Source: an uncultured Dokdonia sp. (GTDB lineage Bacteria; Bacteroidota; Bacteroidia; Flavobacteriales; Flavobacteriaceae). Taken from it: DNA of 64,000 bases. Made by a program: the position numbers and the translations under genes. Positions 58,301 to 64,000 of this stretch are shown here, one piece after another. The DNA lies in contig NZ_CANMDS010000001.1 in assembly GCF_947496725.1 (NCBI RefSeq), forward strand, positions 744,001 to 808,000, given 5' to 3'. The stretch's first letter is position 1, and each line of letters starts with the position of its first letter. The notes under the pieces were generated by a model. The model saw only the letters and a program-made list of their open reading frames with translations, made no database searches and had not been told where the DNA came from.

Positions 58301-58556
58301 TAGAAGTAGATGTTACGCGCTCAACTCCATCTAATCCTTTAAGGTTATCTTCTATTTTAAGCACAATACCTTCTTCTACTTCTTGTGGAGAAGCTCCTGG
58401 GTATATAACACTTATACTTATATTCTTAGAGTCTACAAGTGGAAAAAATGATGAGTTGAGTGATAATGCTCCGTAAATTCCAAAGACTACAAACATTAAT
58501 ACAATCACGTTTACAGCTACGTGATATTTGATAAAATATTCTATTACTTTACGCAT
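55308..58556 (-). CDS. RND-family efflux permease (AcrB/CusA-like)
   Basis: A 1,082-residue inner-membrane proton-driven pump with twelve membrane segments and two large periplasmic loops. The early motif NSSFFPLVDSKNISISVIYPGASPQEVEE-type region, SLFGMIIVIGILVDDGIVIAENI (with the proton-relay Asp pair), and LGIIALIGIMVNDGLVLIGKFN are visible. Substrate could be a drug, bile-like compound or metal; the relay motif DD rather than a metal-type motif suggests drugs or lipids. Second gene of the operon. Confidence 0.95.
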   Translation of the reverse strand: MRKVIEYFIKYHVAVNVIVLMFVVFGIYGALSLNSSFFPLVDSKNISISVIYPGASPQEVEEGIVLKIEDNLKGLDGVERVTSTSRENSGSINVEIEKGKDIDFMLLEVKNAVDRVPSFPSGMEPLVVAKVEAIRQTISFSISGENVSLETLKQIGRQVENDLRGIDGISQIAVSGYPEEEIEIAVNENSLLAYDLSFADVSQAVSSSNILTTGGSIKTEAEEYLIRANNRAYYGDELSNVIVRSNANGRTIRLKDVAEVRDRFSETPNANYFNGNLAVNVTITSTNTEDLIGAAEKAKEYIEDFNAKYNNVQLAVVSDLSITLVQRTALLTENAVVGMLLVLLFLSVFLNTRLAFWVAFGLPVAFLGMFMLAGYFNVTINVLSLFGMIIVIGILVDDGIVIAENIYQHYERGKTPIQAAVDGTMEVLPPILSAITTTILAFGIFLFLDGRIGEFFGEVSVIVMLTLLVSLVEALIILPAHLAHSKALRAQSNKPKKGMAKLFSKLRYINEFGDRIMVWLRDRVYSPVLRFALDYKFLMFSFFIAFILLTSGSFEAGIIRGAFFPRVASDNVRISLEMPNGTNAAITDSIISMIEEKVVETNKELTEKYKNEIDGPMFENIIKNIGPGTSTASLSINMLPGEERPNEVTSIIVGNMIQEKVGPVIGKESLVYGGGGNFGGSPVAVSLLGNNIAELKAAKAELKQSLETNPVLKDITDNDPAGIKEIRLELNESAYSLGLNLQTVMAQVRAGFFGAQAQRFQRGQDEIRVWVRYDRDNRSSISNLDDMRITTPSGAKVPLNEIASYTIERGDVAVNHLEGRREIQILADLKNPKEVSATDVMTDLRTNVMPEILSKYPTVTPSYEGQNREAGKLTDSLIPVGLTVLLLIYIVIAFTFRSYSQPLMLLLLIPLSLPAVAWGHWIHDFPLNILSMLGIIALIGIMVNDGLVLIGKFNTNLREGMTFEDAIFDAGRSRFRAIFLTSITTIAGLAPLIFEESRQAQFLIPMAISIAYGIGFATVLTLVMLPIFLSFSNWVKTTTDMLQKGRKTARENQERAVKEMEEEHENDNQELQVPFKPKTDIA

Positions 58557-58557
58557 C

Positions 58558-59694
58558 CTACTCTGCTTCTTCTTGTGATGATTCCTTATCTGAATAGATC
58601 TTTACAAGCATTCCAGCATATGCGCCAGGTACTGGCTTACTTACAATCTTTGTTCCTTCTGGTATTCCCTTTACAATCACCTCCTTATCAGAAAAATATA
58701 CGGGATTTACCTTTATAACATCGAGAATTGAATCACGCACCATAAAAAGCTCGTTATTGGGTTGCAACAACCCTCTAGGTAAAGCTATCGCCTCTTGCTC
58801 TTCTTTAGCTTGAAGCACAGCTTCAAGATACACGCCTTCTCTCAAACCTTCTCCTTTAACTTCTATATAAGCATTTATGGTCTGTGACGCTTGATCTATA
58901 TTCCCATTTACTCGAGTTACTTTACCTGTGTAAGTTTCTTCACCGTCTATAGTAGAGAGCGCTACTTCATTATTGACTTTTAACAAGTCTGCATAGTTCT
59001 TGCTTATCGCAACTTCAAGCTCGTACAAGTTTGTATCTATAAACTCACCTAGCTTTTGACCAGATCTTACAAGTGTTCCTTCTGTTACTAAAGCTTCTGT
59101 AAGTACTCCAGTAAATGGCGCTGTAATTCTATACTTACCTAGACGTTGCTCTAAGTTTTTTACATTAAAATAAGCCGTTTGGATATTTCTCCCAGAAATA
59201 AAATAACCTTCTTTTTCTGATGTGATTTCTGGTAAAGGTGGAGTAGCTTTACTTACGTCAAAGTTATTGAGATAGGCTTGCCATTTTGGGTAGGCTTCTG
59301 GGTAGTCAAGACGCAAGTCGGGCATTATAGAAGTGATTTGATCATACAGTGCACTTTTCTGTGACTGTACACTTGCGTAGTACTCAGAGCTATTAAGACT
59401 AAGTAAGGTTTGTCCTTTTCTATACTCTTGACCTGGTTTAAAAAGCTTACTTCCTTTTTGAAGCACGCCCTGCACTTCAGAAAATATTTCTAGCCTTCTT
59501 TGAGCAACGAGATTTCCGTTTGCCGAAATTTCTATAGGTACGACCCCATTTACAGCATCTTCTACAAAGACGGTTTTAATTACTTTTTTAGGCTTAGGCC
59601 TTGTACGTTGATTACTTGCTACAATTGCTTTTGAAGCAAAAAAAGCTCCAATTATGAGCAGGACTCCTAACAGAGAGAGGATGATTTTACGCAT
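58558..59694 (-). CDS. RND efflux periplasmic adaptor (HlyD/MFP)
   Basis: A 378-residue membrane-fusion protein: N-terminal membrane anchor (IILSLLGVLLIIGAFFASKAI), then a lipoyl/barrel-sandwich half (GNLVAQRRLEIFSEVQGVLQ), a helical hairpin, and its matching half (ITAPFTGVLTEALVTEGTLV) with a beta-barrel. It bridges the RND pump and TolC. It is the first gene; one base separates it from the pump. Promoter box at 59738-59745. Confidence 0.94.
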   Translation of the reverse strand: MRKIILSLLGVLLIIGAFFASKAIVASNQRTRPKPKKVIKTVFVEDAVNGVVPIEISANGNLVAQRRLEIFSEVQGVLQKGSKLFKPGQEYRKGQTLLSLNSSEYYASVQSQKSALYDQITSIMPDLRLDYPEAYPKWQAYLNNFDVSKATPPLPEITSEKEGYFISGRNIQTAYFNVKNLEQRLGKYRITAPFTGVLTEALVTEGTLVRSGQKLGEFIDTNLYELEVAISKNYADLLKVNNEVALSTIDGEETYTGKVTRVNGNIDQASQTINAYIEVKGEGLREGVYLEAVLQAKEEQEAIALPRGLLQPNNELFMVRDSILDVIKVNPVYFSDKEVIVKGIPEGTKIVSKPVPGAYAGMLVKIYSDKESSQEEAE

Positions 59695-59737
59695 CTATAC
59701 TATTTTGGTTGTTTTGATGGCTTGAGTACCAGTAGTG

Positions 59738-59745
59738 CAAATCTA
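59738..59745 (-). promoter_or_regulatory. -7 box of the RND efflux operon
   Basis: The minus strand reads TAGATTTG, 43 bp before the adaptor ATG. No regulator gene is adjacent. Confidence 0.5.
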
Positions 59746-59841
59746 ACCACAGAGCCCGACCACCGCTGTTAAGGATGTCTTAAATTAAAAGCCTGAGCGT
59801 CCGGTATTACCTACAAAACAACACATTGCTTGTGTTAAAAA

Positions 59842-59870
59842 GAAAAAACCAACTTGTACAGTTGGTTTCT
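59842..59870 (-). terminator. Terminator downstream of the ABC-F gene
   Basis: A 9-bp stem (AAACCAACT/AGTTGGTTT) with a 5-nt loop and flanking T-run on the minus strand, 46 bp past the ABC-F stop. Confidence 0.7.
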
Positions 59871-59892
59871 TAATTATTGTTGAGTGGTATTA

Positions 59893-59908
59893 CGCTTTCG
59901 CGAAAGCG
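59893..59908. repeat. Chromosomal palindrome copy 22
   Basis: Exact core with TTA/TAA flanks, 8 bp past the ABC-F stop. Confidence 0.95.
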
Positions 59909-59916
59909 TAAAAATA

Positions 59917-61827
59917 CTAGTTTAACGCATCGAGTTCTTCTGTGATTTTCTCCCAGTCTTCCATAAAGCCGTCTAGCTTCTTTTTCTTGCCATTATAGTT
60001 GTCAAAAAACGCTGGATCTGCAACCGTCTCATCATAGTTAGTCGCGAGGGCGACATCTAGCTCTTTGATCTCGCGTTCTATTTTATTAATATTAGACTCT
60101 ACTTTACTGAGTCTATTATTAAGAGATTTGAGCTTTTTTTGGTCTTCGTAAGATTTTTTTGTACTCTTTACAGGCGCTTCTTTTTTTACAACATCACGCT
60201 TTTCTACCTCTCTCAAGTTTGCCACTTCTCGCTGCTCTAGGTAGTAATCTATGTCTCCCAGATACTCTCTTATACGATGATCTTTAAACTCATAAACCCT
60301 ATCTGTAAGACCTTGTAGAAAATCACGGTCGTGAGATACGACTATAAGAGTCCCTTCAAACTGCTTGAGACTATCTTTAAGTACATTTTTTGACTTAATG
60401 TCTAGGTGGTTTGTAGGTTCATCCATCACAAGCACGTTAAAAGGTTGCAACATAAGCTTAGCAAGTGCTAGCCTGTTGCGCTCACCTCCAGAGAGTACGC
60501 GCACATACTTATCTACCTCCTCTCCCCTAAAGAGAAAAGAGCCTAATATATCTCGCACACGTGGTCTTGTTTTCTCATCTGCAGCATCTATCATCGTGTC
60601 CTCTACAGTTTTTGAACCGTCAAGATATTCTGCTTGGTTTTGAGCAAAGTACCCTATCTGTACATTATGCCCTAGCTTTACCTTCCCTTGATGCTCAAGC
60701 TCACCCACTATAATTTTTGCCAGTGTAGATTTACCTTGGCCATTTTGCCCTACAAAGGCGGTCTTAGTATCACGCTCTACCAGCAAGTCTATACCTTGCA
60801 AAACGTTTTTATCTCCATAACTTTTTGCAACCTCCTCTGCCTCTACCACAACCTTACCAGGCGTTACAGATACAGGAAATTTAAGCGTCATCACACTATT
60901 ATCATCTTCATCTACCTCAATGCGATCTATCTTATCTAACTTTTTTATGAGCGACTGCGCCATTGTGGCCTTAGAAGCTTTTGCTCTAAACTTCTCAATA
61001 AGCTTTTCTGTCTGCTCAATTTGTTTCTGCTGGTTTTTTTGTGAAGCCAGTTGCTGCTCTCTTATTTCCGAACGAAGCACGAGATACTGTGTGTACGGCT
61101 TCGGATAATCATAAATGCGACCTAGCGAAATCTCAATAGTACGGTTAGTCACGTTATCTAAAAACATCTTATCGTGAGATACAATCACCACAGCCCCAGT
61201 ATACCCACGCAAGAAGCTCTCAAGCCAGATAATAGATTCTATATCTAAGTGGTTTGTAGGCTCATCTAGCAGTAATATATCGTGATTTTGTAGTAAAAGC
61301 TTAGCCAGCTCTATACGCATACGCCACCCTCCAGAAAAGGTGTCTGTAAGCTTATCAAAATCCTCGCGCTTAAAACCTAGACCTTGCAATATACGCTCTG
61401 TCTCACCTTTATAACTATACCCGCCGTGCACTTCATACTGGTGTTGTACGTCGTTTATATCTATCATAAGCTGGTTATAGCTCTCGCTCTCGTAGTCTGT
61501 GCGTGTCGCTAGTTGCTCATTAATATGTGCAAGTTGACTCTCTAGTTTTTTTATTTCTTTAAAAGCCTCATAAGACTCCTCAAGCACGGTACGTCCTTCT
61601 ATAAAATCTATGTCTTGCTTTAAGAAACCTATGCTTATCTCCTTCTCTATAGCTATAGATCCCGTATCATATTGCTGCTCGCCAGAAATGATACGTAGCA
61701 TTGTAGACTTACCAGCACCGTTTTTACCTACCAGTCCTACCCGATCACCATTATTAAGTCTAAAGGTGATTTCTTCAAACAAATATTCGCCTTGAAAAGA
61801 GACAGAAAGGTTGTGAATATTGAGCAT
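59917..61827 (-). CDS. ABC-F ATPase (translation factor or resistance type)
   Basis: A 636-residue cytoplasmic protein with two ABC domains and no membrane part. Walker A GLVGKNGAGKST and VGQNGQGKST, signatures FSGGWRMRIELAK and LSGGERNRLALAK, and an arm/linker rich in Arg/Lys between them are clear, followed by a C-terminal coiled coil. The length and coiled-coil tail point to the Uup/YheS group acting on the ribosome. ATG at 61827; an upstream open frame is rejected because it overlaps the divergent promoter region. Confidence 0.92.
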   Translation of the reverse strand: MLNIHNLSVSFQGEYLFEEITFRLNNGDRVGLVGKNGAGKSTMLRIISGEQQYDTGSIAIEKEISIGFLKQDIDFIEGRTVLEESYEAFKEIKKLESQLAHINEQLATRTDYESESYNQLMIDINDVQHQYEVHGGYSYKGETERILQGLGFKREDFDKLTDTFSGGWRMRIELAKLLLQNHDILLLDEPTNHLDIESIIWLESFLRGYTGAVVIVSHDKMFLDNVTNRTIEISLGRIYDYPKPYTQYLVLRSEIREQQLASQKNQQKQIEQTEKLIEKFRAKASKATMAQSLIKKLDKIDRIEVDEDDNSVMTLKFPVSVTPGKVVVEAEEVAKSYGDKNVLQGIDLLVERDTKTAFVGQNGQGKSTLAKIIVGELEHQGKVKLGHNVQIGYFAQNQAEYLDGSKTVEDTMIDAADEKTRPRVRDILGSFLFRGEEVDKYVRVLSGGERNRLALAKLMLQPFNVLVMDEPTNHLDIKSKNVLKDSLKQFEGTLIVVSHDRDFLQGLTDRVYEFKDHRIREYLGDIDYYLEQREVANLREVEKRDVVKKEAPVKSTKKSYEDQKKLKSLNNRLSKVESNINKIEREIKELDVALATNYDETVADPAFFDNYNGKKKKLDGFMEDWEKITEELDALN

Positions 61828-61880
61828 AGAGTAATAAGTAAAAGTTATTATTTGGTATGTACTAACCGTGCAAAGATGCT

Positions 61881-61888
61881 TAAATTTG
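61881..61888 (+). promoter_or_regulatory. -7 box of the DUF983 gene
   Basis: TAAATTTG, 21 bp before the ATG; AAGGAG 7 bp before the ATG is one of few Shine-Dalgarno-like sequences in the window. Confidence 0.55.
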
Positions 61889-61909
61889 TAGTTAAAAACT
61901 AAGGAGATT

Positions 61910-62305
61910 ATGGGAATTCTAAAAGGCAGTAAACTCAACAGTATTCTTACAGGAAAGTGCCCTGTGTGTCAAAACGAGTCTATGTACAAAAACTCAAATC
62001 CTTATATCTTATCTGAGACGCTCAAAATGCACGAGCGCTGCTCTCACTGTGACACAAAATATAAGATAGAACCTTCTTTCTTTTATGGTGCTATGTATGT
62101 GAGTTATCCCGTAGGGATTGCTTTTGCAACAGCAGCTTTTGTGATTACCTATTTCTTTTTTGAGGCTAATCTGGTTAATACATTTATTGCCATTGTAGGT
62201 ACAATGATTGTATTTATGCCTGTGATTATGCGACTTTCTCGTAATATATGGATCAATTTCTTTATGAAATATGACCCTAGTAAAGATCAACTAGTAAGTA
62301 AGTAA
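61910..62305 (+). CDS. DUF983 membrane protein
   Basis: A 131-residue protein with an N-terminal zinc ribbon (CPVC at 17-20 and CSHC downstream) and two membrane segments. The sequence KIEPSFFYGAMYVSYPVGIA matches DUF983. Function is unknown. Copy 23 of the palindrome starts 5 bp after its stop. Confidence 0.9.
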   Translation: MGILKGSKLNSILTGKCPVCQNESMYKNSNPYILSETLKMHERCSHCDTKYKIEPSFFYGAMYVSYPVGIAFATAAFVITYFFFEANLVNTFIAIVGTMIVFMPVIMRLSRNIWINFFMKYDPSKDQLVSK

Positions 62306-62310
62306 GATTA

Positions 62311-62326
62311 CGCTTTCGCGAAAGCG
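62311..62326. repeat. Chromosomal palindrome copy 23
   Basis: Exact core with a TTA left flank in a convergent gap, 5 bp past the DUF983 stop and 14 bp past the FAD oxidoreductase stop. Confidence 0.95.
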
Positions 62327-62340
62327 TACTAAACTACTAC

Positions 62341-63396
62341 CTATATCTCCAGCTTTTTTGGAAATCTCATTATATCTACCTCCTCTGGAAGTGGAATATT
62401 GTTTTCTATAAATTCAAATAAATAGTGTGCCAGCAGAGGTCCCGCCATTATGCCGCGAGTACCTAGCCCGTTAAGTACCGCAAGCTGCTTGAACTTAGGG
62501 TGGGGTCCTAAAAGCGGCCTTCTATCTCCTGTAGTGGGGCGCACACCTGCTTGTTCACTCACTACCTCGTAGGGCACAGTGACAAGAGTTTTAAATTTAT
62601 CTTCGAGCTCTTCACGAGCTTCTTTTGTGCTCTCCCAGTCCTTATCTGTCCAGTTATAAGTTGCTCCTACTTTGTATAAATCCTCACCTAGCGGCACTAC
62701 AAAAAATGATGTTTTGATAGCGGCAGTCAGCTTTAATTTTGGAGCTTTTATGATGATGTACTCTCCTTTGTTTCCTACTAAAGGTAATCTGTTAAAATAA
62801 GGGTTCTGCTTGATACCATATCCTTCGGCAAAGACTATGTGATTTGCTTCATAATCTTTATACTGTACTCCGGCATCTGTAAGTGTGAGCTGTGTGTAGT
62901 TGAATTCCGCTTTCGCGAAAGCGGACATCTCTTCTAGATATTTTTCATAGTGCTCTTGTAATGTGGTAATGGCTATACGCCCAGTCTCTGCAACTTCTCC
63001 ATAGTTATATGGTGCATCTATAAACTCACTGTCTGCCTTTACAAGAGGCGTTTTTACAAAACGCTCAAGCCCCTGCTTATCACTTGCAGCAAACCAATTA
63101 TTTTGATCTTCTACCGAGTGAAACACTTTTCTTACAGCCATAGGGTACATAAACTGCGCATCAAGCTTTGCTTCAAGATTCTGAAAATAGGGAATAGCAA
63201 TATCAAACTGCTCTACCGCTTTCCAAGGGAGGGAGTATCGTTTTAAAATAACAGGATTATATAAGCCAGCAGCTACCCTGCTTGCTCCTTCTACACCTTT
63301 ATCAAAAACCATAAACGTTTTTCCAGCCTTTATACATTGCTCACAAAAAGCAATACCAGCTAGACCTAGTCCCACAATTATATAATCTACTTTCAT
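62341..63396 (-). CDS. FAD-dependent oxidoreductase (DAO/ThiO-like)
   Basis: A 351-residue protein with the FAD-binding DYIIVGLGLAGIAFCEQCI, SRVAAGLYNPVILKR, and a C-terminal LLGPHPKFKQLAVLNGLGTRG that matches D-amino-acid oxidase-like enzymes. The substrate is unknown. ATG at 63396 lies 7 bp behind a -7 box (63404-63411). Palindrome copy 24 encodes SAFAKAEF inside. It follows gldN on the same strand, separated by a terminator. Confidence 0.88.
   Translation of the reverse strand: MKVDYIIVGLGLAGIAFCEQCIKAGKTFMVFDKGVEGASRVAAGLYNPVILKRYSLPWKAVEQFDIAIPYFQNLEAKLDAQFMYPMAVRKVFHSVEDQNNWFAASDKQGLERFVKTPLVKADSEFIDAPYNYGEVAETGRIAITTLQEHYEKYLEEMSAFAKAEFNYTQLTLTDAGVQYKDYEANHIVFAEGYGIKQNPYFNRLPLVGNKGEYIIIKAPKLKLTAAIKTSFFVVPLGEDLYKVGATYNWTDKDWESTKEAREELEDKFKTLVTVPYEVVSEQAGVRPTTGDRRPLLGPHPKFKQLAVLNGLGTRGIMAGPLLAHYLFEFIENNIPLPEEVDIMRFPKKLEI
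62908..62923. repeat. Chromosomal palindrome copy 24
   Basis: Exact core extended to 18 bp by C/G flanks, inside the FAD oxidoreductase gene, read as AFAKA. Confidence 0.95.
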
Positions 63397-63403
63397 CACA
63401 TTG

Positions 63404-63411
63404 CAAAAATA
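63404..63411 (-). promoter_or_regulatory. -7 box abutting the FAD oxidoreductase start
   Basis: The minus strand reads TATTTTTG, 7 bp before the ATG, so the leader would be very short. Confidence 0.5.
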
Positions 63412-63452
63412 CAGCAATAGATGATGAGAATAGTGTTAATAGACACTCATAA

Positions 63453-63489
63453 AAAAAGGCCATCAAAACAATGTTTTGATGGCCTTTTT
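63453..63489 (-). terminator. Terminator of gldN
   Basis: An 18-bp perfect inverted repeat (AAAAAGGCCATCAAAACA and complement) 20 bp past the gldN stop, flanked by T-runs. Confidence 0.88.
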
Positions 63490-63509
63490 AAGCTTATTTA
63501 AGAACAACG

Positions 63510-64000
63510 CTAGTAATTCCAGAGATCCTGCTCTATATCACGTATGCCTTCTTTAATACGATTAGACTCAAGTAACTGCATCATTGCATTGTCACTTATG
63601 TACTCTTTAACCTTACGATCTCCTTGTACATTGTCTTCTTTATAAATTGTAGCATTAAATCGTCTACTATTGAGTAGATGGTCAAATGATATGGGTAATG
63701 AGGTATTCTTGCGGTTAAAGGCTTTTGCATTATGCAATACCTCTCTTGCTCCTGGAAACCATATCCAGAAGAGCTCAATATCTGCCGCACTAGAATCATC
63801 TAAAAAGTTTACATCACCAGATACTGGTGCGATACCTAATAGACGGTACTTTAACTCACCTTGACGCTTATCTATATACCAGTACCCACGTACGTGATAT
63901 GCATTAATGTCATAAGATGTAATCTCTGTACGCTCAATGTTATAATCTGAAATAGACTCTCCTGCGTTAAACTGATCATACCCCTCATCTGAAGTATCGA
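63510..64000 (-). CDS. gldN: Gliding motility/type IX secretion protein GldN (C-terminal part)
   Basis: The frame is open to the right edge; about 163 residues are visible. The end includes YHVRGYWYIDKRQGELKYRL, GIAPVSGDVNF, LFWIWFPGAREVLHNAKAFN and IEQDLWNY, which match the C-terminal domain of GldN/PorN, a periplasmic ring component of the type IX secretion motor. gldK, gldL and gldM are expected just beyond the edge. A strong terminator follows, so gldN ends the operon. Confidence 0.85.
   Translation of the reverse strand, partial: DTSDEGYDQFNAGESISDYNIERTEITSYDINAYHVRGYWYIDKRQGELKYRLLGIAPVSGDVNFLDDSSAADIELFWIWFPGAREVLHNAKAFNRKNTSLPISFDHLLNSRRFNATIYKEDNVQGDRKVKEYISDNAMMQLLESNRIKEGIRDIEQDLWNY

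Noticed and set aside
1903-62923. The palindromes as a mobile element (REP/MITE)
   Set aside because: No flanking duplication, no transposase-like gene nearby, no internal sequence and replacement rather than insertion in genes.
1903-62923. The palindromes as parS or Noc sites
   Set aside because: The half-site TTTC is one base closer to the centre than in parS (TTTCACGTGAAA), and far too many copies for parS. Kept only as a distant analogy.

Overview
The window looks like chromosome of a marine flavobacterium (Bacteroidota, family Flavobacteriaceae). The evidence is low GC, promoters of the Bacteroidetes type (TTG, about 19 bp, TAnnTTTG), almost no Shine-Dalgarno sequences, a gldN gene of the gliding/type IX secretion system at the right edge, a PorT-like protein, an L21 protein with a C-terminal helix-hairpin-helix tail, and GH3-type and DUF983/DUF1573-type genes. 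Dokdonia or a close relative is my best guess, from memory of protein style only. Gene content is almost entirely core metabolism. I see no prophage, insertion sequence, CRISPR array or rRNA operon.

Layout. 1-6.2 kb: dnaB, accA, an EamA exporter, an LptF/G permease and tgt, all on the minus strand. 6.2-11.4 kb: two sigma-factor loci. One is a glycosyltransferase, sigma factor and Nramp-like transporter operon; the other is an ECF sigma/RskA-like anti-sigma pair divergent from a secreted fasciclin protein. 11.4-17 kb: murB, an aminotransferase, a DUF1573 protein and valS. 17-22 kb: a membrane-lipid operon (rsfS, ftsH, LUD protein, cdsA, psd, acyl-CoA-binding protein). 22-35 kb: birA, lipA, gap, a TPR hybrid kinase, lpxK, a Nif3-like protein, msrA, kdsA and rpoN. 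35-39 kb: a PorT-like barrel protein and an exbB-exbD-exbD energy-coupling operon, then about 700 bp with little coding content and tRNA-Ser. 39-46 kb: ansA, an acyltransferase, tatD, a retropepsin-like protease, a GH3 enzyme and several exported proteins. 46-53 kb: rplU-rpmA, era flanked by two SpoU methyltransferases, rimK and initiator tRNA. 53-59.7 kb: an RND efflux operon with an uncharacterised fourth gene. 59.9-64 kb: an ABC-F ATPase, DUF983, a FAD oxidoreductase and gldN.

The most striking feature is not a gene. A perfect 16-bp palindrome, CGCTTTCGCGAAAGCG, often extended to 22 bp by flanking TTA/TAA, occurs 24 times in 64 kb: 16 exact copies and 8 near copies. Fourteen copies are intergenic, and 11 of those lie within about 45 bp downstream of a stop codon. 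Ten lie inside reading frames, where the palindrome is always read as AFAKA, LSRK or FRES without breaking the protein. Three of these fall at the end of a signal peptide or first membrane segment. This is far beyond chance. It resembles a genome-wide signal such as a DNA-uptake sequence, a HIP1-like methylation/repair motif, or a nucleoid-protein site, and I know of no description of it.

Promoter boxes often lie only 2-7 bp before the start codon (tgt, flavin reductase, FAD oxidoreductase), which suggests leaderless or nearly leaderless mRNAs.
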